Below are positions 58,242 through 64,000 of a stretch of 64,000 nucleotides of DNA, piece by piece. A program made the position numbers and the translations under genes. Within the stretch, counting starts at the first letter, position 1. The number at the start of each line of letters is the position of its first letter. The notes under the pieces were generated by a model that was not told the DNA's origin, ran no database searches, and was given only the letters and a program-made list of their open reading frames with translations. The stretch comes from Bacteroidaceae bacterium (GTDB lineage: Bacteria; Bacteroidota; Bacteroidia; Bacteroidales; Bacteroidaceae). Location: assembly GCA_017622815.1 (NCBI GenBank), contig JAGAQH010000020.1, forward strand, positions 1 through 64,000, read 5' to 3'.

Positions 58242-59633
58242 ATGACTACAGCAATCAAGCAAACTTTGCGCGATTCATGGGCAGCCCGTTGGACGGCACT
58301 CATAATCGTAAGCTTCACCATGATGTGGGGCTACTTCCTGACCGATGCCATGTCTCCACTGATGGACATGCTCGGCATCTCCATTGAACAAGGCGGCATG
58401 GGTTGGAGTGCCAGCGACTTTGGCAACTTCAACTGGGCCTACATGTGGTTCAACGTGTTCTTCTTTGCCCTCCTCTTCGGCGGCATCATCCTGGACAAGA
58501 TAGGCGTACGCCTTACGGGTATAGCCTCCTGTCTGTTCATGGTGGCAGGTGCCTGCATCAAGTACTATGCCGTAGAGTTCATCGAACCCGGCGGCGAGGC
58601 CATCTTCCTCGGCCTTAACAAGCAGGTGCTGACCGCATGTGTGGGTTATGCCATCTTTGCCGTGGGTACTGAGAACTGCGGCATCACCGTAACCAAGGTA
58701 ATCGCACGCTGGTTCCGTGGCTACGAAACAGCCCTGGCAATGGGCATCCAGGTTGCCGTGGCACGTTTGGGAACGGCTCTGGCCTTGGCGGTAGGTCCCA
58801 TCCTTGCCAAGAACTTCCAGGTATCCACTCCCCTGTTGCTGGCACTGGTACTTCTGGTTGTCGGACTCTTGGCATACCTCGTGTTCTGCGTAATGGACAG
58901 CCGTCTGGACAAGCAGGAAGGCGAGGCCGTAAGTTCCGAAGGCGACGACGAGACCTTCAAGTTGGGCGACCTCACCATCATCCTCAAGAGCAAGGGATTC
59001 TGGCTCATTGCCCTACTTTGCCTCTGCTTCTATTCTGCGGTATTCCCCTTCCTGAAGTATGCCACCTCGCTGATGATAAACAAGTACAATGTGGACCCCA
59101 CCCTGGCTGGTTTCCTGCCCTCCATACTTCCCTTCGGCAACCTGCTCATGACACCCATCTTCGGCGGTATCTATGACAAGTATGGCAAGGGTGCCACCAT
59201 CATGGTAATAGGTTCCGTGCTCCTTATCCTTGTGCATCTGCTCTTTGCCATGCCTCTGCTCAACTACTGGTGGTTTGCCGCCATCATCATGGTGTTGCTT
59301 GGCGTAGCCTTCTCGCTGGTGCCCAGCGCCATGTGGCCCTCTGTGCCCAAGATTATCCCCTTGCGCCTTCTGGGTTCTGCCTATGCCCTGATTTTCTGGG
59401 TACAGAACATCGGTCTTGGCAGCGTGCCCCTGCTCATCGGCAATGTGCTGAGCGAATACTGCATCGTTGGTACCGTGGTTCGCGACGGCAACGAGGTTAT
59501 CCAGTACGACTACACCCTGCCCATGCTCATCTTTGCCATGTTCGGTGTCATTGCCCTGGGTCTTGCCCTGTGGCTCAAGTACGAAGACGGCAAGAAGGGC
59601 TACGGCCTGGAGAAGGCTAACATCGTAAAGTAA
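58242..59633 (+). CDS. Major facilitator superfamily transporter
   Basis: 463 residues with about twelve TM helices and a cytoplasmic loop of acidic residues (EGEAVSSEGDDETFK, about 226-240) between the halves. The loop GGIILDKIGVRLTGIAS after TM2 matches the MFS motif A region, and GGIYDKYGKGATIM repeats it in the second half. The substrate is not known from sequence. The adjacent dipeptidyl-peptidase-type gene suggests small peptides, and resemblance to MFSD1-like carriers is possible but not verified. A good terminator follows. Confidence 0.88.
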   Translation: MTTAIKQTLRDSWAARWTALIIVSFTMMWGYFLTDAMSPLMDMLGISIEQGGMGWSASDFGNFNWAYMWFNVFFFALLFGGIILDKIGVRLTGIASCLFMVAGACIKYYAVEFIEPGGEAIFLGLNKQVLTACVGYAIFAVGTENCGITVTKVIARWFRGYETALAMGIQVAVARLGTALALAVGPILAKNFQVSTPLLLALVLLVVGLLAYLVFCVMDSRLDKQEGEAVSSEGDDETFKLGDLTIILKSKGFWLIALLCLCFYSAVFPFLKYATSLMINKYNVDPTLAGFLPSILPFGNLLMTPIFGGIYDKYGKGATIMVIGSVLLILVHLLFAMPLLNYWWFAAIIMVLLGVAFSLVPSAMWPSVPKIIPLRLLGSAYALIFWVQNIGLGSVPLLIGNVLSEYCIVGTVVRDGNEVIQYDYTLPMLIFAMFGVIALGLALWLKYEDGKKGYGLEKANIVK

Positions 59634-59665
59634 ACCTGCCCCTAAGGTAAAAACTGAAACAACAC

Positions 59666-59698
59666 GACACCCCTCTGCGTGAGATGCAGGGGGGTGTC
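59666..59698 (+). terminator. Intrinsic terminator after the MFS gene
   Basis: GACACCCCTCTGC pairs with GCAGGGGGGTGTC around GTGAGAT. It lies between convergent MFS and pyrD genes and may serve both. Confidence 0.8.
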
Positions 59699-59757
59699 AT
59701 GCGTTTGTCAGAAGGACCAAAAACGGTGTCACTGAGGACGAGGGTCTGGCCACCGCC

Positions 59758-60666
59758 CTACTCTGCCACGCCGATGATGTCGCGGACGGAGGCGATGTTG
59801 TGGGCGTCGAGCCAGTCGTTGATGCCTTGCGCCACCTTGGCCGAGATGGCGGGGTCAAGGAAGTTGGCCGTACCTATCTCTATGGCGCTGGCACCTGCCA
59901 TGATGAACTCTATGGCGTCCGTGGCGCTGGCTATGCCTCCAAGGCCTATGACGGGGATGTTAACGGCCTTGGCCACCTGATACACCATGCGCAGGGCTAC
60001 GGGCTTGACGCAAGGACCTGAGAGGCCTCCCGTGCCAATGCTGAGCATACGCTTGCGCTTCTCTATGTCGATGGCGGTGCCCATGAGGGTGTTGATAAGG
60101 CTCACGGAGTCGGCTCCCTCTGCCTCCACGGCCTTGGCTATGCTCACGATGTCGGTTACGTTGGGCGAGAGTTTCACTATGAGGGTCTTGCCATAGGCCT
60201 TGCGCACGGCACGCACCACGCTGGAGGCTCCCTCGGTGGTAACGCCGAAGGCCATGCCGCCGTCGTGCACGTTGGGGCAGGAGATGTTCAGTTCTATGGC
60301 GTGTATGTCCTCCAGTGCGTCTATGCACTCGGCACAACGGGCATAGTCCTCGGGCGAGGAGCCGGACACGTTGACTATCATCTGCGTGTCTATCTTGCGT
60401 ATCTTGGGATAGATGGTTTCGCAGAAGTACTGTACGCCCTTGTTCTGCAGGCCCACGCAGTTGAGCATGCCGCTTGGGGTCTCGGCCATACGGGGGTAGT
60501 CGTTGCCCTGGCGGGGCAGGAAGGTGGTTCCCTTCACTATGATGCCACCTATGGCGGTGAGGTCCACCACGTCCTCGAATTCTATGCCGTAGCCGAAGGT
60601 GCCACTGGCCGTCATTACGGGGTTCTTCATCTGAAGGGCCCCTATGCTTGTACTGAGATTTGCCAT
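59758..60666 (-). CDS. pyrD: Dihydroorotate dehydrogenase, catalytic subunit (type 1B)
   Basis: 302 residues. It oxidises dihydroorotate to orotate using FMN, passing electrons through PyrK to NAD. Visible features are the catalytic Cys130 in [23 protein letters not shown] near the start, and the FMN phosphate site [17 protein letters not shown] toward the end. A TTG codon 18 bases upstream could extend the frame, but the ATG at 60666 follows the pyrK stop at good spacing. Operon order pyrK-pyrD is as usual in Bacteroidales. Confidence 0.96.
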   Translation of the reverse strand: MANLSTSIGALQMKNPVMTASGTFGYGIEFEDVVDLTAIGGIIVKGTTFLPRQGNDYPRMAETPSGMLNCVGLQNKGVQYFCETIYPKIRKIDTQMIVNVSGSSPEDYARCAECIDALEDIHAIELNISCPNVHDGGMAFGVTTEGASSVVRAVRKAYGKTLIVKLSPNVTDIVSIAKAVEAEGADSVSLINTLMGTAIDIEKRKRMLSIGTGGLSGPCVKPVALRMVYQVAKAVNIPVIGLGGIASATDAIEFIMAGASAIEIGTANFLDPAISAKVAQGINDWLDAHNIASVRDIIGVAE

Positions 60667-60674
60667 ACCTATTA

Positions 60675-61457
60675 TTATTCCCAAGTAAGTTCGTTAATGT
60701 CAAATACGGGGCCTTCCGTGCAGACGCACACATTGCCCTTCACGGTCTTCTCCACGCAACAGAGGCAGGCTCCGAGGCCACATGCCATCATGTTTTCCAG
60801 GGACACTTCGCAGGGCACGGAATTGGCACGTGCAAACTTTGCCACGGCCTTCATCATGGGCGAGGGTCCGCACACCGAGATGCGGTCGAAGTGCTGCTTG
60901 AAGAGGATGGAGTGCTGGGTAACGAAACCCTTCTCTCCGGCGCTGCCGTCCTCGGTGGTAACGTAGACGTCGCCCACTCGCTGGAAGTCCTCCATCTGCA
61001 GGAGCATGTCCTTGGTGCGTGCTCCCAGCAGGAAGGTGGGGCGCATGCCCATCAGGTTCATCTGTGCGCCCAGATAAAGGAGCGGTGCGGTACCTACGCC
61101 ACCGCCCACCAGCAGGTGCTTCTTCTCGGCGCTGACGGGCATGGAGAAGCCGTTGCCCAGAGGCAGAAGGGCATTCAGCGTGTCGCCCTCCTTCAGGCGT
61201 CCGAGGGCACGGCTGCCGGCTCCCACGAGTTGTACCAGGAACCATATCTGGTTTAGTTTCGTATCCACGAAATTGATGCTGATGGGGCGGCGGAGGAAGG
61301 TTTCCTTGCTTCCGTCCACACGCAACTGTGCAAACTGGCCGGGCATCATGGGTGGCAGGGGCGCATTGGGGTCGGTGCATTTCAGCAGCACGAAGCGCTC
61401 GCCCAGTGTCTCCACAGACACCACCTGAAGGTCTATAATATGCTTTTTAAGTGCCAT
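60675..61457 (-). CDS. pyrK: Dihydroorotate dehydrogenase electron-transfer subunit
   Basis: 260 residues. An N-terminal FAD-binding barrel contains [12 protein letters not shown]. The NAD-binding half has [18 protein letters not shown]-terminal [2Fe-2S] cluster uses Cys226, Cys231, Cys234 and Cys244 or Cys246 in [14 protein letters not shown]...VCVCTEGP. It transfers electrons from PyrD to NAD+. It lies 8 bp before pyrD, as the first gene of the pair. Confidence 0.96.
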   Translation of the reverse strand: MALKKHIIDLQVVSVETLGERFVLLKCTDPNAPLPPMMPGQFAQLRVDGSKETFLRRPISINFVDTKLNQIWFLVQLVGAGSRALGRLKEGDTLNALLPLGNGFSMPVSAEKKHLLVGGGVGTAPLLYLGAQMNLMGMRPTFLLGARTKDMLLQMEDFQRVGDVYVTTEDGSAGEKGFVTQHSILFKQHFDRISVCGPSPMMKAVAKFARANSVPCEVSLENMMACGLGACLCCVEKTVKGNVCVCTEGPVFDINELTWE

Positions 61458-61498
61458 AGATATACCTTATTTATATATATAAGTGAATTATTTCATGG

Positions 61499-61606
61499 TA
61501 AAGATACGAATAAGCGAGTAAAAAACCAAACTTGTTTGAGTTTTTTCGAGCGTGAGTATCTTAGAAACGCAGTTTCAGAGATACGAATAAGTGAGCGAAA
61601 TCCAAA
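61499..61606. repeat. TAAGCGAG hairpin repeat, copy D
   Basis: GATACGAATAAGCGAGTAAA, stem CAAAC-TT-GTTTG inside AAAAAACC...AGTTTTTT, CGAGCGTGAGTATCTTAG, then the hairpin GAAACGCAGTTTC and a repeat of the prefix. It is nearly identical to copy A (14931) outside the stem. Confidence 0.78.
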
Positions 61607-61639
61607 ATTTGCAGGCAAGAGAGAGCAGAAGCATGGTAG

Positions 61640-61697
61640 GGACACGGCATGCCGTGTCCGAGAAAAAAAGCATAAGCGGACTCGGCATGCCGAGTCC
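61640..61697. repeat. REPIN-like doublet with a covarying variant palindrome
   Basis: The standard palindrome lies at 61640-61659. After 18 bp, a variant GGACTCGGCATGCCGAGTCC lies at 61678-61697. Two bases differ from the standard and they are the two that pair, so the palindrome is kept. The flanks GTAG and CTAC mirror each other. Confidence 0.88.
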
Positions 61698-61731
61698 CTA
61701 CATCCCCGAGCGGAAGCAAATTTTAATACCC

Positions 61732-61776
61732 ATTTACCGGCCATTTATTACCTATTTACCGGCCATTTACTGGCCA
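61732..61776. repeat. 22-bp tandem repeat, two units
   Basis: ATTTACCGGCCATTTATTAC and ATTTACCGGCCATTTACTGG, starting at 61732 and 61754. The gap 61458-61850 contains only this and the two repeats listed before it. Confidence 0.75.
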
Positions 61777-61850
61777 CAATGGGTCTTCTATGCAATGGAT
61801 TCCGCACGTTTTTGCATGGTTTTCGCATCAAAAACACCCTGTTTTGCCTC

Positions 61851-62369
61851 CTAAGGAGTGAAGGTTTCGTAGGTTCCGTCGTCGAAAAATATACGGATTT
61901 CAGTTATTTTTCTCTGCGGTTTGTCAATATATTTCTCAATATACTGCACCTGCGGCTGCATCACCTGGGCAGAAGACATGTGTGCCGAGGGGTGGGAAGC
62001 GGGCAATGGCTGCTCGGCAAAGGCGGGACGTTCCTGGTGCATGGCGGGGGCATCGGGATGGCCTTGCGGAGTGCTGACGGAGGAGAACAGATCGGGCATC
62101 TCCTCACCCGCGCAAACATCCTCCTGGGCAGCGCCGGAAGTGTCGCCAGAGGATGGCTGGGAGGCGTACATATCGCCCTCGCCAAACATCAGCCACATGA
62201 TGTTCACCTCGGGGAAGCACTCGTGGATGGCGCTGACGGTTTGGTTAGTGGGCCGGGTACGCCCATTGAAAATTCCTGACAAAGTTGCTTCGGCTATACA
62301 CAACTCCGAGGCGAATGATTTTTGGGACATGGCCTTGTCCAACATCAACTGACGGATACGGTCTTTCAT
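61851..62369 (-). CDS. Helix-turn-helix transcriptional regulator (XRE-like)
   Basis: 172 residues. An N-terminal HTH lies at 1-55: MKDRIRQLMLDKAMSQKSFA, then SELCIAEATLSGIFNGRTRP. The middle is Pro/Ser/His-rich and disordered. The C-terminus ends with EKYIDKPQRKITEIRIFFDD and a few residues, a tail seen in other Bacteroidales regulators of this type. The frame extends upstream to 62567, but that part reads through the promoter region. I start at 62369. The target is unknown. Confidence 0.83.
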   Translation of the reverse strand: MKDRIRQLMLDKAMSQKSFASELCIAEATLSGIFNGRTRPTNQTVSAIHECFPEVNIMWLMFGEGDMYASQPSSGDTSGAAQEDVCAGEEMPDLFSSVSTPQGHPDAPAMHQERPAFAEQPLPASHPSAHMSSAQVMQPQVQYIEKYIDKPQRKITEIRIFFDDGTYETFTP

Positions 62370-62446
62370 CTGATAGGGGTGTTTTTGGGGTTTCGGGGCA
62401 CAAGTAGGGGCATGTGCCACCCGATTCTCATATATAAATCCGAGTA

Positions 62447-62478
62447 CAAAGATAAGCAAAAATAATCGAAAATGCAAA
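62447..62478 (-). promoter_or_regulatory. Promoter of the HTH regulator gene
   Basis: On the - strand: TTTG (62478-62475), 20 bp, TATCTTTG (62454-62447), a full consensus match, 77 bases before the ATG. Confidence 0.8.
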
Positions 62479-62479
62479 G

Positions 62480-63150
62480 TTTCTAAACGTAAATCTAAAT
62501 CTGTGTATTGCGATTGCATTTGTGTATTTGAATTTACAAACCGAAGAACGGATTTGTAAATATACATTCTCGTATCCGAATGGGCGAAAGGACGGTATCT
62601 TGAAGAAGTTAAAGGATTTTGGTTTTACTTCGTATTTCTTTATGGTTGATTTTTAGGGTGTTGCATGCCCGTATCCTTGTGAATTGTTGATAACTCTGCC
62701 CCTCAGCCCTACCCGAAGGGCATACATACCGCATAATGCATACTTTTATGTAACCGCAATGTATTTCGCACTGGTTTACTGCCATTTACGACTGCATAAA
62801 TTATGGCCGAAAAATATGCATTTGCGGTATGCAAACGTGTATATTCACATTTCTGCACGCTTTACATTTGGTTATTTGCCGTTGCAAACCGGGTCTATTT
62901 TGTGTTTTGTAAATTCAGTATTCGATATTTGCAAGTACAAATTCCCGAAATCTATATGGGAATACGAATGTGTGAATTTGTTAAATGTATATTTCGGAGG
63001 TATGTCTGAAGCCTATTTTTGCCAGAATCCAGTTCTCCCCCACAGACGGCAGGAAGAAGGGATTTACGCGATTCTCAGCGAGTGGAAATCCACGCTAAGT
63101 TGCTAATGTTTAGTAAAATGATGGTAAAAACGGGCATCTGGCCCTTTGGG
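62480..63150. other. AT-rich spacer without a convincing gene
   Basis: The stretch is rich in TTTGTAAATT / TTTACAAA and ATGCATAC-like words on both strands and holds a 140-codon open frame at 62684-63106. That frame has no family resemblance, is rich in Tyr/Phe/Cys as expected of AT-rich random DNA, and lacks a promoter. I see no defined element. An unrecognised regulatory or structural role cannot be excluded. Confidence 0.4.
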
Positions 63151-63158
63151 GCAAATAG

Positions 63159-63184
63159 AAAAAAAATGCCCCTAAAACGGGGCA
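63159..63184 (-). terminator. Terminator of holA
   Basis: TGCCCC (63167-63172) pairs with GGGGCA (63179-63184). On the - strand the hairpin is followed by eight Ts. It lies 26 bp after the holA stop. Confidence 0.9.
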
Positions 63185-63210
63185 CTTTTCCATGAAAACG
63201 ACAAATAAGT

Positions 63211-64000
63211 CTATCCCAGAATGCGGTAAACCAGTTCCAGGAGCAATTCACCTGGCGGGGTTTTACATCCTCCTACCCCTTTGCTTGCCGCATCGGCTTG
63301 CCGGATGAGAGAAAGTATCTCCATTACCTGGCGGCCGGTGTAGCATCGCATGGCAGGCATGATTTCATTACGCACCTTCCAATCCGGTTTGCCCAGCCAC
63401 TGCGCCACTCCCTTGTCCGTTTTGTCGGGGCTGTAGTAGGCCTGCATAAGGTCTGCGAAAAAAGAAAACATCATGCTCAGTGTTACGGGCATAGCAAAGG
63501 AGCGCGGATTGCTGCCAAAATATTTTACTATTTTTGCCGCCTGAGATTTGTTTTTTACGGCCAACGCGGCCAGGAGTTCGAAATTATTGAAGTCCTTGCT
63601 CATGCCGGTTTGGTCCTCCACAAGGGCCGCCGACACCCTACTCTCGCCCTCGGGCATGGCCACCAGCAGTTTGTCCAGTTCGCTGGACATGCGCATCAGG
63701 TCGGTACCCACATGCTCCACCAGCATCTGCGTGGCCTTCGGCTCTATGTCCTTGCCGGCAGACTTCAGGTAGCGCTGGATGAAGGAAGGTAATGAACTTT
63801 CGTAGACGCGCTTGCTTTCGAACACCACTCCCCCACACTGCCCTATGGCCTTGTAGAGAGCCTTACGCTTGTCCAGATTTCCGTTCTTGTGGCATAGCAC
63901 CAGCACCGAGGTGGGTGCAGGGTTCTTGCAATAGGCGGCCAGTGCATCCTGCGAGGTGCGCATCTGCTGGAACTCCCTCACCACCACCAGGCGCTTCTCG
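63211..64000 (-). CDS. holA: DNA polymerase III subunit delta (5' end outside the window)
   Basis: The C-terminal ~263 residues of a protein that normally has about 340. The frame is open to the right edge, where the codons read EKRLVVVREFQQM. Features are the Walker-region remnant LVLCHKNGNLDKRKALYKAI, the conserved helical domain with LMRMSSELDKLLVAMPEG, and the collar domain near the end (GRQVMEILSLIRQADAASKGVG). Delta opens the sliding clamp within the clamp loader. The upstream part including the true start is not in this window. Confidence 0.93.
   Translation of the reverse strand, partial: EKRLVVVREFQQMRTSQDALAAYCKNPAPTSVLVLCHKNGNLDKRKALYKAIGQCGGVVFESKRVYESSLPSFIQRYLKSAGKDIEPKATQMLVEHVGTDLMRMSSELDKLLVAMPEGESRVSAALVEDQTGMSKDFNNFELLAALAVKNKSQAAKIVKYFGSNPRSFAMPVTLSMMFSFFADLMQAYYSPDKTDKGVAQWLGKPDWKVRNEIMPAMRCYTGRQVMEILSLIRQADAASKGVGGCKTPPGELLLELVYRILG

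Noticed and set aside
62684..63106. 140-codon frame in the AT-rich spacer
   Set aside because: No family resemblance, skewed composition, no promoter. Treated as non-coding.

Overview
The window reads as chromosomal DNA of a Bacteroidales bacterium, most likely Prevotellaceae. The evidence is gene content (DUF4837, DUF3078, PspC/PadR pair, type 1B pyrD-pyrK, BadF-type kinase after secG, TonB receptor with carboxypeptidase-like N-terminus) and many promoters of the Bacteroidetes form TTTG-N19/20-TAnnTTTG. Core genes have strongly C/G-ending codons. No rRNA, tRNA, integrase, transposase or CRISPR array was recognised. Species-level assignment is not possible from the sequence alone.

Layout. 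1-13000: a cluster of four MacB/FtsX-type ABC permeases and one ATPase, all on the + strand and embedded in dispersed repeats. One repeat carries the apparent start codon and first ~25 codons of the permease genes. Others are a 20-bp palindrome arranged as REPIN-like doublets and large inverted repeats. 13000-15300: an accessory patch with a four-helix-bundle suffix protein, a kinase-like gene with a 51-codon partner, and repeats. 15300-21000: TlpA-like lipoprotein, small heat shock protein (with a duplicated tail), DUF456, and a PadR-PspC unit. 21200-23500: a three-gene operon of unknown function on the - strand. 23600-29500: alpha/beta hydrolase, DUF5009 acyltransferase-like membrane protein, and carB with a candidate attenuator leader. 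29500-33000: TonB receptor and secreted esterase. 33100-38250: acyl-CoA synthetase/ACP/PlsC fusion, flavodiiron protein, GT23-like glycosyltransferase. 38230-39927: an ECF sigma factor fused in one reading frame to a transmembrane helix and an outer-membrane-type beta-barrel. 40500-42600: TIGR04076 protein and a GH109-like secreted oxidoreductase/glycosidase.

42700-51300 is a long + strand housekeeping run: rlmN, DUF4837, a shrunken PdxA-like protein, CDP-alcohol phosphotransferase, IspD/TarI-like cytidylyltransferase, sigma-54 activator, LptE, TPR protein, secG, BadF-type kinase. It ends at a strong promoter and terminator that delimit a candidate small RNA. 51860-63900: engB, DUF3078, yidC, S9 peptidase, MFS transporter, pyrD-pyrK, an HTH regulator, and the 3' part of holA running off the right edge.

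The strongest candidates for something undescribed are the sigma-barrel fusion, the repeat that supplies translation starts to ABC permeases, the decayed PdxA-like protein, the kinase-like/51-aa pair, and the three-gene unknown operon. Pyrimidine synthesis (carB, pyrD, pyrK) and envelope biogenesis (yidC, secG, LptE, PlsC fusion, CDP-alcohol transferase) are the coherent functional themes.
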